Assembly (NCBI RefSeq): GCF_003477995.1
Contig: NZ_QUEM01000001.1
Location: 190,264-254,263, forward strand
Source of the DNA: Bacteroides sp. OF04-15BH
GTDB taxonomy: Bacteria > Bacteroidota > Bacteroidia > Bacteroidales > Bacteroidaceae
DNA length: 64,000 nt
Direction of reading: 5' to 3'
This document shows, piece by piece, positions 1-7,728 of this stretch. The number at the start of each line of letters is the position of its first letter. Position 1 is the stretch's first letter. A program made the translations under genes and the position numbers. The notes below the pieces were generated by a model. The model worked only from the letters and a program-made list of their open reading frames with translations. It was not told the origin of the DNA and did not search any database.

Positions 1-318
1 TTTCAGCTTCAGGCCGAATGCGATATTGTCGTACACGTTCAGGTGCGGAAACAAGGCATATTTCTGGAAAACGGTATTTACGGGACGCTTATGAGGCGGG
101 GTCTGGGTAATCTCCTCACCGGAAATATAGATATTTCCCTCCGAGGTAGTCTGGAAGCCGGCAAGCAGACGCAGCAGAGTTGTCTTTCCACAGCCCGAGG
201 GGCCGAGGATAGTAACAAACTCCCCTTTTTTGATATTCAGGTTGATGTGGTCCAAAGCAACTTTTTCTCCGAAGAATTTGGATACATCCTTTATCTTGAT
301 GATATATTGATCGGTCAT
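1..318 (-). CDS. potA: PotA, spermidine/putrescine ABC transporter ATPase (partial, N-terminal 106 residues)
   Basis: This is the N-terminal part of an ABC ATPase that powers polyamine (putrescine/spermidine) uptake from the cytoplasmic side of the membrane. The reading frame runs off the left edge of the window, so the signature motif and Walker B are not visible. Walker A (GPSGCGKT) is at residues 39-46 and the Q-loop glutamine is in [12 protein letters not shown] at about residue 85, a pattern typical of PotA. The start is the ATG at 318, which gives [20 protein letters not shown] TAnnTTTG promoter element lies about 30 nt upstream. The permease and binding-protein genes (potB, potC, potD) would be expected further left. 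The family is secure; the polyamine substrate is inferred from similarity to Bacteroides PotA. Confidence 0.85.
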   Translation of the reverse strand, partial: MTDQYIIKIKDVSKFFGEKVALDHINLNIKKGEFVTILGPSGCGKTTLLRLLAGFQTTSEGNIYISGEEITQTPPHKRPVNTVFQKYALFPHLNVYDNIAFGLKLK

Positions 319-346
319 ATTCGGTTTCTGTTTTTGTTTCTGTCTG

Positions 347-354
347 CAAAGTTA
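347..354 (-). promoter_or_regulatory. Bacteroidota -7 promoter element for potA
   Basis: On the minus strand this reads TAACTTTG, an exact match to the Bacteroidota -7 consensus TAnnTTTG. A TTTA resembling the -33 TTTG lies about 17-20 nt upstream. It sits about 30 nt before the potA start codon. Confidence 0.5.
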
Positions 355-411
355 CATTATTTTCGTCAGTAAACCGTGTTTTGCTTTCAACTAATATACA
401 GGCATGGATAT

Positions 412-444
412 AAAAAAAGGAGACGAACTTCTCAGTACATCTCC
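412..444 (-). terminator. Rho-independent terminator after the winged-helix gene
   Basis: On the minus strand an 11-bp imperfect stem (419-429 pairing with 434-444, four-base loop) is followed directly by seven T residues (412-418). It lies just downstream of the winged-helix gene that ends at 478. Confidence 0.7.
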
Positions 445-477
445 CATAGCTAAATGATTCGTGTCATTGTGGTCTTT

Positions 478-699
478 TCAATAATAAAAGTTCAGGGCCA
501 GGAAAAGATATTCTTTTCCGTCTTTGCAGCCAGACTCAAATTGAATTTTGTTCTCACGAGCAAGCCATCCGATAGCTGCGTTCAAATCTCTGTCTGACAA
601 GCCTGATTCCTTTTTCAGATCGCAGTATTCCCAGCGTTTGTTATTGTTCAGCAGGTTCCAAATGATGCCTGCATGAGCACCGATTGTGTTTTGGTTCAT
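478..699 (-). CDS. Small winged-helix protein, DUF2582-like
   Basis: This is a 73-residue cytoplasmic protein resembling the winged-helix family PF10771 (DUF2582), which is widespread in Bacteroidota. A helix-turn-helix-like arrangement is visible (IWNLLNNNKRWEYCDLKKESG, then LNAAIGWLAREN as the candidate recognition helix). Family members are assumed to bind DNA, but their targets are generally unknown. I chose the ATG at 699 (MNQNTIGAHAG) over an upstream ATG at 765, because the extra 22 residues look like read-through of the promoter region and family members begin close to MNQNT. The gene is monocistronic with its own terminator. Confidence 0.75.
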   Translation of the reverse strand: MNQNTIGAHAGIIWNLLNNNKRWEYCDLKKESGLSDRDLNAAIGWLARENKIQFESGCKDGKEYLFLALNFYY

Positions 700-736
700 A
701 ATGATAGATTTTAAAAATGAAACAATATGTACAATG

Positions 737-744
737 CAAATATA
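737..744 (-). promoter_or_regulatory. Bacteroidota -7 element for the winged-helix gene
   Basis: The minus strand reads TATATTTG, matching TAnnTTTG, about 38 nt upstream of the ATG at 699. Its position supports the shorter start. No clear -33 element is seen. Confidence 0.5.
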
Positions 745-821
745 ACCAAAACTAGCAACCTTCAATGATTTTTTTCAACTTATTTTGCGAAAAAAATATT
801 GAAGTGTTGCTTTTATATGCT

Positions 822-1400
822 TTATGGCATAAAAGAAAAAGTATTCAGATGGTCCTTTATTACAAAATATTTCCAAAGGGGAGCTACCATCAGCGATTGC
901 CTCAACTGATCGTTTTGCAACAAATCCCAGACTTCCTGTTCACTGAGCAAATGCACGGAAAGGTCCTCCGAGGCATCGAGATGCTGGTTGCCTACCTTTT
1001 CTACATCCAGGGCAAGAAAACAGTGTGTCAGATTATTGGTGGTGCTGGTATTTCCCGAAATATTCATCAGGGGAAGCCATCTTCCGTGCCCGTAGCCTGT
1101 TTCTTCGAGCAGTTCCCTTTGGGCAGCCTGAAGCGGTGTTTCGTTGGGTTCGCACACTCCGGCGCAGAGTTCGTAGCGCGTTTCTCCGAGGCCGTGCCGG
1201 TACTGGCGCACCAGGACGAACTCGCCCGAGCGGGTTATGGCGATGGTATTTACCCAGTCGGGATATTCCAGTACATAATAATCTTTGATTTCCTGTCCGT
1301 TGGGCAGCCGCACATGATCACGGCGCGCTGTAAACCAGGGTTCCCGGTACAAGTATTCCCGGTGCAGGACTTCCCATTTCCTGTCTTCGTTTTTTTCCAT
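822..1400 (-). CDS. NUDIX hydrolase, ADP-ribose pyrophosphatase-like
   Basis: This 192-residue cytoplasmic enzyme probably hydrolyses a nucleoside diphosphate linked to another moiety, ADP-ribose or an ADP-sugar being most likely. A full Nudix box spans residues 81-103: Gly81, Glu87, then REL and EE (Arg95, Glu96, Glu99, Glu100) and Gly102; these residues bind the catalytic metal. The N-terminal region (KWEVLHREYLYREPWFTARRDHVRLPNG) resembles the ADP-ribose pyrophosphatase group. The gene starts 6 nt after the permease gene ends and is probably the last gene of the substrate-binding protein-permease-NUDIX transcript. How it relates to transport is unclear. The exact substrate cannot be read from sequence. 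Confidence 0.88.
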   Translation of the reverse strand: MEKNEDRKWEVLHREYLYREPWFTARRDHVRLPNGQEIKDYYVLEYPDWVNTIAITRSGEFVLVRQYRHGLGETRYELCAGVCEPNETPLQAAQRELLEETGYGHGRWLPLMNISGNTSTTNNLTHCFLALDVEKVGNQHLDASEDLSVHLLSEQEVWDLLQNDQLRQSLMVAPLWKYFVIKDHLNTFSFMP

Positions 1401-1406
1401 AAGCTT

Positions 1407-2429
1407 TTATAAATTACTGTTTCGCTGTTTCAGGATGATATAGATTACGGTGGGTGCTCCGATAATCGGAGTCACCACGTTGAGCGGCAGACTCCCTGAG
1501 GTGCCCGGCAGATTGCACAGCAGATTACACAACAGGCTCAGTGCACCGCCCAGCAGAATGGTGGCCGGCATGAGATACTGATGCTGTGCCGTGCGCAGCA
1601 GGATGCGTGCCAGATGCGGAACGGCCAGACCGATGAAAGAGATGGGACCGCAGAATGCCGTGGTGGTAGCTGTGAGCAGACCGGTAACCCACAGCAGCAT
1701 GTTTCGGGTTCGTTTGATGGGGATACCCAGATTTTCGGCATAACGTTCCCCCAGCAGCAGGGCGTTGAGCGGCTTGATCAGCAGCAGCGCACCTGCCAGT
1801 CCGGCGAGCAGCAGCGCACTGAATGCCGGCAGTTGTCCGAGCGACACATTGCCGAAGCTGCCCAGTCCCCAGACCATATACGTGAAGACCCCGTCGGCCG
1901 ATGCCTGATAATTGAGCAGGGCGATGGATGACGAAGTCAGATAACTGATCATAATACCCGTGATGAGCAGCATCATGTTGTTGCGCAATATGCTGGAGAG
2001 AAACAGCAGCAGAGCGATGATGAGCATGGCGCCGGCCAGCGCGGCGGCCACTGTCAGCAGAAAACCGTTGAGCGAAATCAGGTCGGTGGTGAGCGAGCCG
2101 CCCATAAAAAGGATGACCAGTGCCACTCCCAGACTGGCACCGCTGTTGATACCCAGAATGGACGGGTCGGCCAGCGGATTCTTGAAGCAGGTTTGCAGAA
2201 TCAGGCCCGAAGCCGAAAGGGCGCATCCGCAGAGCAAGGCCGTGCAGGCTTGTGGCAGACGGTTGTCCAGCACAATGTATGCCCAGCTCGCTTTTTCGGT
2301 TTCGGCTCCCCAAAGGATGTGCCACACCTCGGATGCCGGGATGTGTACGGCCCCCCAGAACAGATTGGCCAGAAAGAGAAGCACTGCGGCCAGAACGCAC
2401 AAGATACTGTATTGAGTTTCCTTTTTCAT
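1407..2429 (-). CDS. FecCD/BtuC-type ABC transporter permease
   Basis: This is a 340-residue inner-membrane permease of the iron-siderophore/heme/cobalamin importer family (FecCD, BtuC fold, about 10 transmembrane segments). Typical features are the N-terminal membrane segment, the PLADPSILGINSGASLGV stretch, which is the FecCD core (usually GNPLADPxxLGxxxGA), and the C-terminal CGPISFIGLAVPHLAR segment with its usual coupling-helix motif, followed by LLGGALSLLCNLL. The start codon overlaps the stop of the upstream binding-protein gene (ATGA), so the two are translationally coupled. No ATPase gene follows; a NUDIX gene does. The transporter must therefore borrow an ATPase encoded elsewhere. 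The substrate (vitamin B12, heme or siderophore) is not determined. Confidence 0.9.
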   Translation of the reverse strand: MKKETQYSILCVLAAVLLFLANLFWGAVHIPASEVWHILWGAETEKASWAYIVLDNRLPQACTALLCGCALSASGLILQTCFKNPLADPSILGINSGASLGVALVILFMGGSLTTDLISLNGFLLTVAAALAGAMLIIALLLFLSSILRNNMMLLITGIMISYLTSSSIALLNYQASADGVFTYMVWGLGSFGNVSLGQLPAFSALLLAGLAGALLLIKPLNALLLGERYAENLGIPIKRTRNMLLWVTGLLTATTTAFCGPISFIGLAVPHLARILLRTAQHQYLMPATILLGGALSLLCNLLCNLPGTSGSLPLNVVTPIIGAPTVIYIILKQRNSNL

Positions 2430-3559
2430 GGTATCGGGGTGAAATAACGGCTTTTTTCTCCCGGCAGCAAATCGGGATGAAGCAGGCAGATCAGATCCTT
2501 CAGCAGCAGCTGGGGTTGAAATGGAGTTTCCTCATAGAAAGGCACATACCGCGTGTTGCATCCGTAAATATGTTTGTCTTTCCAGGCCTTGAAGCGGGTG
2601 TACGGTTCATAGTCCTGCTTCAGCTGACGGTAGCTTAACGGTTCCTTTTGGTTGTATTTGATGAGCCATACCTCGGCATCTTCGGCCTGCTCGAGTACCG
2701 CTTCGAAGGGAAGAGGCAAGGCTCCGCTGTTTTCCAGATGAGCGAAGACATACCGGGCCCCGGCATCCTGATACAATTGTCCGGATGTGCTGTTTCCGCC
2801 CGGCACAAACCAGTTGGCTCCTGTTTTCATTTCGCAGAGCAGTGAGGGCTTATGCCGGCTTCCGGCCGCCAGCTTCTTCAATCGGTTATATTCCGTTTCG
2901 ATGCTTTGGAACAAACTGTCGGCCTGATGCTCTTTGCCGAAGAGCATGCCGTAGAAACGCATCCATTCAGCCCGTCCCAGTGCGGAGCCCTCCATATAGT
3001 CGGCGCACTCTACGATGGGAATTCCCAAACTTCCGAGTTTTCCGTAGCTGCCGCTTTGTTCGAAAGGTGAAGGCATGAGAATCTCGGGATGCTGTTCCAT
3101 GATCTGCTCTATGTTGGGGCTCATGCTGTTGCCATAGTTACGGACCGAGCCGTTTTGAAGCTTCTTCTGGAGCTCCGGATTCAGCATGTATTCGGCATCG
3201 CATACTCCGTCCACACAGTCGGTGGCCTGCAATAATTCCAGCAGACTGTAATGCACTGAGGAATAGACTACTGCACGCTCTACCGGAGTGCGGATGACCG
3301 TACCTTCGGGCAGCTGTTCCGGCAACGGCTGATTTTTATCAACCAATACATAACGGTGCAGGATTTTCTCTGGCTTCCAGGGATTCTGCATTACGACCAG
3401 GTTGAAGCTGTCCTGTTCGATCAGAGTGATCAGGCGGGCATATTTCAGAGGAATGGTATCTCCGTGCGTTTGTGTAGGGGAAGTGCTGCCGCTGTGGCAG
3501 GAAGCCAGTAGCAGCAGGAATCCGGCCACTGCCGGTAAGAGAGTTGCAAGTCTTTTCAT
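2426..3559 (-). CDS. Periplasmic substrate-binding lipoprotein, BtuF/FecB type
   Basis: This 377-residue lipoprotein delivers a chelated metal compound or cobalamin to the FecCD permease encoded next to it. It begins MKRLATLLPAVAGFLLLLASC with a lipobox ending at Cys21. The two-lobed class III binding-protein pattern is seen (ERAVVYSSVHYSLLELL near the N-lobe, PNIEQIMEQHPEILMPSPFE for the hinge-side loop). I used the ATG at 3559 rather than 3589, because the earlier start adds ten residues (MNPNYNPTDT) before a complete signal peptide. No cobalamin riboswitch fits in the short upstream gap, which argues mildly against classical B12 control. B12, heme and siderophore remain possible ligands. 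Confidence 0.83.
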   Translation of the reverse strand: MKRLATLLPAVAGFLLLLASCHSGSTSPTQTHGDTIPLKYARLITLIEQDSFNLVVMQNPWKPEKILHRYVLVDKNQPLPEQLPEGTVIRTPVERAVVYSSVHYSLLELLQATDCVDGVCDAEYMLNPELQKKLQNGSVRNYGNSMSPNIEQIMEQHPEILMPSPFEQSGSYGKLGSLGIPIVECADYMEGSALGRAEWMRFYGMLFGKEHQADSLFQSIETEYNRLKKLAAGSRHKPSLLCEMKTGANWFVPGGNSTSGQLYQDAGARYVFAHLENSGALPLPFEAVLEQAEDAEVWLIKYNQKEPLSYRQLKQDYEPYTRFKAWKDKHIYGCNTRYVPFYEETPFQPQLLLKDLICLLHPDLLPGEKSRYFTPIP

Positions 3560-3613
3560 TGTGTCTGTTGGATTATAATTTGGATTCAAAGATACGGATT
3601 TTAATCCAAACGG

Positions 3614-3649
3614 AAAAAAAACTGCCCCACGCTGTGTAGCGCAGGGCAG
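3614..3649 (-). terminator. Rho-independent terminator after the outer-membrane barrel gene
   Basis: On the minus strand an 11-bp GC-rich stem (CTGCCCTGCGC with GCGTGGGGCAG, six-base loop) is followed by seven or more T residues at 3614-3621. It separates the barrel-protein gene ending at 3696 from the binding-protein gene starting at 3559. Confidence 0.85.
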
Positions 3650-3695
3650 AATGCAATAAGGATTTATAATCAGGTTCTGATTTTCGTCTTTTCTT

Positions 3696-4307
3696 TTAGA
3701 AAGCGTATCCCAATCGGATCAGGAAGTTGCTGGCTCCGCCTTCTGTATGATCGTAGAGCTTGGCAAAACCTCTCTGGTAAGCGAAGTCCAGATTGATGTT
3801 CTGATACCACAAACCTACACCGATAATCAGACCACCGTCGCAACGTTTGTAACCTTCGATGTCACCAATTTTGGTTTCTGTAGAACCACCGAAACCCAGA
3901 ATGTTTCCTTCTGTTTTTTCTTTACCAGCGATATCAGCGCTGAAGAATCCACCGATACGTCCGTCCAAGGCAATTCCGCCTCCCAGATCATATTTATAAC
4001 CGATGGTCAATGGAATCTGAAGGTTGTGGGCACGCAGTTTGTAGCTGGCTGATGCATTCTTGTCGCCTTCTGAATACTTGTATCCGCGGCTTCCGAAGAG
4101 CAAACCGCTGTTCCAATACAAACCGTTCTTAATGTAGTTGTTGAACTCGATACCGACATTGTAGCCCGGATTCATTTCACTGTGTTCATAACTGTCGCCT
4201 ACGAATTGGTTGGTTGCGAATCCGCCACGCAGGATAATGTCAGTCTGTGCATTTGCTGTAGCTCCCCACATCAGGGCGCCTGCCAGCATCATCATTAGTT
4301 TCTTCAT
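3696..4307 (-). CDS. Small outer-membrane beta-barrel protein (PorT/OMP_b-brl_2-like)
   Basis: This 203-residue protein has a clear signal peptide (MKKLMMMLAGALMWGATANA, cleavage before QTD) and a chain of short amphipathic strands (RGGFATNQFVG, PGYNVGIEFNNY, KLRAHNLQIPLTIGYKY, LIIGVGLWYQNINLDFAYQRGF) ending in an aromatic residue (IRLGYAF). This is the pattern of an eight-stranded outer-membrane barrel of the PF13568 type. Such proteins have no assigned reaction; roles in membrane integrity or adhesion are suggested for relatives. The gene has its own terminator and is divergent from the HAD phosphatase gene. Confidence 0.8.
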   Translation of the reverse strand: MKKLMMMLAGALMWGATANAQTDIILRGGFATNQFVGDSYEHSEMNPGYNVGIEFNNYIKNGLYWNSGLLFGSRGYKYSEGDKNASASYKLRAHNLQIPLTIGYKYDLGGGIALDGRIGGFFSADIAGKEKTEGNILGFGGSTETKIGDIEGYKRCDGGLIIGVGLWYQNINLDFAYQRGFAKLYDHTEGGASNFLIRLGYAF

Positions 4308-4436
4308 ACTTTTTTCTTGTTTAGTTTAGTTATCGTTATTTTCAATTTTAAAAGCTTTTTCTGTGCTTTTCTATTCACGAATGTACTAAATAAAAATATA
4401 TTCCAATAATTTTATCGCATAAAAACACACTTTTTA

Positions 4437-4444
4437 TACCTTTG
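4437..4444 (+). promoter_or_regulatory. Bacteroidota -7 element for the HAD phosphatase
   Basis: TACCTTTG matches TAnnTTTG exactly and lies 29 nt before the ATG at 4474. TTTA at 4411-4414 is an approximate -33 element at a suitable distance. Confidence 0.6.
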
Positions 4445-4473
4445 TCACGGTATTTATTATATTTTTATAAGGT

Positions 4474-5133
4474 ATGAAGATTTCTACGATTGTTTTTGAT
4501 TTGGATGGCACTCTGATGGATACCTTGCAGGATCTGGCCGAGAGCACGAACTACGCTTTGCGTGCGTACGGTTTTCCGCAGCATGGTATAGAAGCAATCC
4601 GTTCGTTTGTAGGCAACGGAGTGCGCAAACTGATAGAGCGTGCAGTGCCGCAAGGCACAGAAAATCCTTTGTTTGAGGAGGTGTTTCGTACTTTCAAGGA
4701 GCACTATGTGGCTCACTGTCGGGATCACAGCGGTTTGTATGCCGGTATCTCCGAGATGCTTCAGGCACTGGCAGATTCGGGTTATCGCCTGGCAGTTGTT
4801 TCGAACAAATTGCAAGCCGGAGTTACCGAATTGCAGCAATACTATTTTTCATCCTGGATTCAGGTAGCGGTGGGAGAGCGTCCTGAAGTTCGGCGTAAAC
4901 CGGCACCGGATATGGTTCTTCAGGCGGTGAATGAATTGGGAGCAGACCTTCGGGAAACGGTCTACGTGGGAGATTCGGATGTGGATATTGAAACGGCCCG
5001 CCAGTGCGGCATCCCCTGCATCTCGGTGCTTTGGGGATTTCGTGACCGTGACTTTCTGGAATCCTGCGGAGCCACTCATTTTGCAGCCACTCCGCAGGAT
5101 ATTGTCACCTTTGTTCAAAAAGGATTGGAATGA
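4474..5133 (+). CDS. HAD-family phosphatase, phosphoglycolate phosphatase-like
   Basis: This 219-residue cytoplasmic phosphatase removes phosphate from a small metabolite; phosphoglycolate (Gph/PGP subfamily) is the usual annotation. HAD motif I is DLDGTLMDT (Asp9 nucleophile, Asp11 acid/base). Motif II is VVSNK, motif III includes the lysine in RRKPAPDMV, and motif IV is VGDSDVDIETA, binding Mg2+. The alpha-helical cap lies between motifs I and II (about residues 17-85). The gene is transcribed alone from its own promoter and ends 10 nt before the convergent SIMPL gene. The subfamily is secure; the physiological substrate is inferred. Confidence 0.88.
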   Translation: MKISTIVFDLDGTLMDTLQDLAESTNYALRAYGFPQHGIEAIRSFVGNGVRKLIERAVPQGTENPLFEEVFRTFKEHYVAHCRDHSGLYAGISEMLQALADSGYRLAVVSNKLQAGVTELQQYYFSSWIQVAVGERPEVRRKPAPDMVLQAVNELGADLRETVYVGDSDVDIETARQCGIPCISVLWGFRDRDFLESCGATHFAATPQDIVTFVQKGLE

Positions 5134-5143
5134 TCATTTCCGG

Positions 5144-5845
5144 TCAGTCCTCCAGAGCATAGTCGATAGTGGTTACTACGCGTACCTTCTTTATATGCGG
5201 AGTATTCACGTCGCGGTCTGAAATAGAGAATTGTCCCTGATTGGCTTTCTTGATTTTGCCCAGCTTGCTATCCGAATCTTTTGCAAATTTTTCGGCGGCA
5301 GTCCGGGCATTTTTTGTAGCCGTTTCAATCATTTGCGGTTTGATGTCGTTCAGTCCGGTATATTCATACAGCACGCTGTAACGGTAAGGATCTCCGGTGA
5401 TGGCGATGCCCTGCTTGAGCAGCTCGCTCTGTTCGTTGATGAGCTGGCGCACCAGTTTTACCTGATTGGAGGTAACGGTGATGACTGAGGTAACATTGTA
5501 TCGGTGCGGTTGTTTGTTGCTGTTATATCGGTCGGCCTCATTATCGATGATATTGGGGGCGCTGATGCTGATCTCTTCGCTCTTGATGCCTTTCTTCTTC
5601 AGAAAGTCTATAATCTGTTTGTTGGTTTCCTGTATCTGCTGATAGATGGAAGGAAGATCGTTACCTAGCAGATTATAAGCCAGAGGCCAGGTCACTTTGT
5701 TGGCTTCCACTTCCATTTCGGCCAGTCCTTTCACATTCACAGTGCGGTCCTTTTCTGTGAAAGAAGTCAGTCCGGACTGAATAAAATAACCACTTACAGC
5801 CACTCCTACGGCCAGGATAGCTGTTTCGACGATGAATTTTGCCAT
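5144..5845 (-). CDS. SIMPL domain protein (DUF541)
   Basis: This 233-residue protein has an N-terminal membrane anchor or signal (AILAVGVAVSGYFI) followed by the SIMPL/DUF541 domain: VNVKGLAEMEVEANKVTWPLAY, then IIDFLKKKGIKSEEISISAPNI, and the conserved central YEYTGLNDIKPQMIETATKNARTAAEKFA. The related YggE protein of E. coli is linked to oxidative stress, but its biochemical role is not established. The protein probably faces the periplasm. The gene has its own TAnnTTTG element at 5914-5921 and no partner genes. Confidence 0.85.
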   Translation of the reverse strand: MAKFIVETAILAVGVAVSGYFIQSGLTSFTEKDRTVNVKGLAEMEVEANKVTWPLAYNLLGNDLPSIYQQIQETNKQIIDFLKKKGIKSEEISISAPNIIDNEADRYNSNKQPHRYNVTSVITVTSNQVKLVRQLINEQSELLKQGIAITGDPYRYSVLYEYTGLNDIKPQMIETATKNARTAAEKFAKDSDSKLGKIKKANQGQFSISDRDVNTPHIKKVRVVTTIDYALED

Positions 5846-5913
5846 AATTTTTTCTTTTAAGGGTCAGTTTGATAATAAGGTTATGATAAAAATGTTTTTG
5901 CAATCTTTCCCTG

Positions 5914-5921
5914 CAAAAATA
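5914..5921 (-). promoter_or_regulatory. Bacteroidota -7 element for the SIMPL gene
   Basis: The minus strand reads TATTTTTG, matching TAnnTTTG, about 69 nt upstream of the SIMPL start codon. No clear -33 element is seen. Confidence 0.4.
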
Positions 5922-6411
5922 GAGAAATATTTTTTGCTCTCTCTCTTTTTCCTTCCTTTTTTGATTTTTTGGCTAATGAGCCTTTCGGCTTTCACTTTGT
6001 TAGCTTTTTGTATGTTCTGCTGACAAAGCTTCTTGTGGAAAGTTTCTTTCCGGATGGATTGCTGCATAAATATTCTTTAGAGAGGCCATTCTTTTCTGCA
6101 TATATACACTTTTTATTCGTTTTTTGGGGAGGAAAACAGTATCCGAGCAATACTTTGTGAGCCTGAAAAGATTACGATGTTTTGTGCAAAGCATGGTAAT
6201 GAAGGTTTCATTTCATCAAAATCATTCTTTTTTCTCGGCTTCCCTTGTTCCAGAGAGAAGATAAGACGGTTCTTTGATTCTATTCTGGAAACTGTTGAAT
6301 CGGCCTAATGCTCTGTACCTAGGAAGGTTATGCATTATTTCAGTACTGTGTGTCGCGTTTTTCTGCAACAATGATTAGCTGTGCCGAAAAAACGGAATCT
6401 CAGCATGTCTG

Positions 6412-6436
6412 TTTGACAATTTGTCATTTTGTCAAA
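6412..6436. repeat. Dyad TTTGACAA / TTGTCAAA at the end of the DUF554 gene
   Basis: Perfect 8-bp arms (6412-6419 and 6429-6436) flank a nine-base centre that itself contains TTTGTCA. It begins 3 nt after the DUF554 stop codon on the minus strand. There is no T-run, so it may be a weak terminator, an RNA-stabilising hairpin or a protein-binding site. Confidence 0.4.
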
Positions 6437-6438
6437 AC

Positions 6439-7128
6439 TTACAGAAAGCACTCCACCACCTTTTTCAGTACGAAAAATAGCGGAGGAACCAATAAAGAGG
6501 GGAGCAGATCCAGTGTCTTTATTTCTTTAATCTTCAAGATGCTGATGCCGGAGCAGAAAATCAGAATACCACCGACAATGGAGATTTCTGTAACCAAAGC
6601 ATCCGAGATAACCGGGCCGGCCAGACAAGTAAGCAGATAGATGCTTCCTTGCCACAGGAATAATACCGGTGCAGCCAAAGCCATACCAATTCCATAAGTT
6701 CCGGCCAGCACCGTGGAAGTGACCAGGTCGAGTGTTGCATTGGTATAGAGATAGGTGTGGTCGCCATACAGGGCGCTCATGACAGGTCCCACGATGGACA
6801 GCGTACCGATACAGTAGAGAAGCAGTCCGGTGGTGAGTCCCTGTGCCAGATTGGATTTGGAATAACGGTTGATGAGGCCTTGAAAGCGGCGTTCCAGATT
6901 CAGTTTGGTACCGAGAAGTGAGCCTAATGCCAGGCTTCCGATAAACAGCACGGGATATTGACTTTTGGGCATGTGTGTGGCTACGGCATTGATACCCAGT
7001 GCCACGGCAGCCAGTCCCATAGCATTATAAAGCGCATTCTGATAGCGCGGTTTGATACCTTTCTTTAAAAAGCTGCCGGTAATGCTTCCGACAAGAATAG
7101 CGATTGTGTTTGCAATTGTTCCGATCAT
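6439..7128 (-). CDS. DUF554 family membrane protein (YqgA-like)
   Basis: This 229-residue inner-membrane protein matches the DUF554/YqgA family: start MIGTIANTIAILVGSITGSFLKKGI, then the family pattern NALYNAMGLAAVALGINA, a central LNLERRFQG linker, and several later hydrophobic segments (GLTTGLLLYCIGTLSIVGPVMSAL, DLVTSTVLAGTYGIGMALAAPVL). About six or seven membrane helices are expected. Members are proposed transporters but no substrate is established. The gene stands alone on the minus strand. Family assignment is firm; function is not known. Confidence 0.87.
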   Translation of the reverse strand: MIGTIANTIAILVGSITGSFLKKGIKPRYQNALYNAMGLAAVALGINAVATHMPKSQYPVLFIGSLALGSLLGTKLNLERRFQGLINRYSKSNLAQGLTTGLLLYCIGTLSIVGPVMSALYGDHTYLYTNATLDLVTSTVLAGTYGIGMALAAPVLFLWQGSIYLLTCLAGPVISDALVTEISIVGGILIFCSGISILKIKEIKTLDLLPSLLVPPLFFVLKKVVECFL

Positions 7129-7251
7129 AGCGGTAAAGTTAATGAAAAAGCACAGAAACCGTATGGTTATCCCGATAATTTCTGAGGTAGACCCTCAAGA
7201 ATAATTGTTTTGTAGTTAAAATGATATTATTATAAAATCATTATCCTTATT

Positions 7252-7286
7252 TTATTTGCAAATAATTCTATTATTATATATATTTG
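7252..7286 (+). promoter_or_regulatory. Promoter of the ribbon-helix-helix gene, with a palindrome over the -33 box
   Basis: A textbook Bacteroidota promoter: TTTG at 7255-7258, a 20-nt spacer, TATATTTG at 7279-7286. The -33 box sits inside a perfect 14-bp palindrome, TTATTTGCAAATAA (7252-7265). AATGATATTATT occurs twice nearby (7220-7231 and 7359-7370). The arrangement would suit autoregulation by the small DNA-binding protein encoded downstream; that is inference. Confidence 0.65.
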
Positions 7287-7402
7287 CAAGCGAAAATGAT
7301 ATGAAATAAAATTATAACAGAGATTTATCAGTCAATATTGTATTTCTATTATTGGAATAATGATATTATTTTGATATGAATAAGTAATAAGAAACAGAGT
7401 GT

Positions 7403-7576
7403 ATGCCGGAGAAAAAATCAGATATGAGAAGCTTTGTGCTTCGGATAGATTCCAAGACAATGGATCAGATAGAAGTCTGGGCTGCCGAGGAGTTCCGTTC
7501 GGTGAACGGCCAGTTGCAGTGGATTATCGCTGATTCGTTGAAAAAGTATGGCCGGCTGCCTGATAAGAAAGAATAA
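7403..7576 (+). CDS. Small Arc/ribbon-helix-helix DNA-binding protein
   Basis: A 57-residue reading frame starting MPEKKSDMRSFVLRIDSKT. The RSFVLRID segment is the DNA-contacting beta strand of an Arc/MetJ ribbon-helix-helix fold, followed by two helices (MDQIEVWAAEEFRS and NGQLQWIIADSLKKYG). Such proteins act as dimers and usually repress their own promoter or that of a linked gene. In some Bacteroides relatives I recall a similar protein beside an SPFH-domain gene, but here it stands alone. A strong promoter lies 117 nt upstream. The target is unknown. Confidence 0.8.
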   Translation: MPEKKSDMRSFVLRIDSKTMDQIEVWAAEEFRSVNGQLQWIIADSLKKYGRLPDKKE

Positions 7577-7684
7577 TTTACTCTCGAATCATATACGCTT
7601 GAATCTTTTGAGCAATAATATGGTCTGTATATAATATATTAGCTTTTGGATTCTGTAATCATTCAATAAACGGTCTAATTGCAC

Positions 7685-7716
7685 AAAAAAACCTTGTCGT
7701 GAGACAAGGCTTTTTT
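7685..7716. terminator. Bidirectional terminator between the RHH gene and cobC
   Basis: A perfect 7-bp stem (CCTTGTC / GACAAGG, loop GTGA, 7692-7709) is followed by TTTTTT on the plus strand and preceded by a run of A (TTTTTTT on the minus strand). It can end both the plus-strand RHH transcript and the minus-strand cobC transcript. Confidence 0.85.
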
Positions 7717-7728
7717 GTATCTGTCTGT

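Larger units (their letters stand above)
5846..6438. other. Intergenic region of about 590 bp, no gene supported
   Basis: Short open frames occur on both strands, but none has codon use, a recognisable motif or a promoter that supports coding. Visible elements are a minus-strand TATTTTTG -7 element at 5914-5921 for the SIMPL gene, an imperfect stem (ATTACGATG with CATGGTAAT) near 6171-6201, and a dyad at 6412-6436 next to the end of the DUF554 gene. A small RNA is possible but not shown. Confidence 0.5.

Noticed and set aside
43..372. Plus-strand frame of 109 codons at the left edge
   Set aside because: It is antisense to the partial potA gene, which has a clear Walker A motif.
3560..3695. 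Cobalamin riboswitch before the binding-protein gene
   Set aside because: The gap is too short and is mostly taken up by a terminator; no B12-box-like sequence is visible.
5864..6194. Short minus-strand frames (64-67 codons) in the large gap
   Set aside because: Lysine-rich low-complexity reading in AT-rich DNA, no ribosome-binding site, motif or promoter support.
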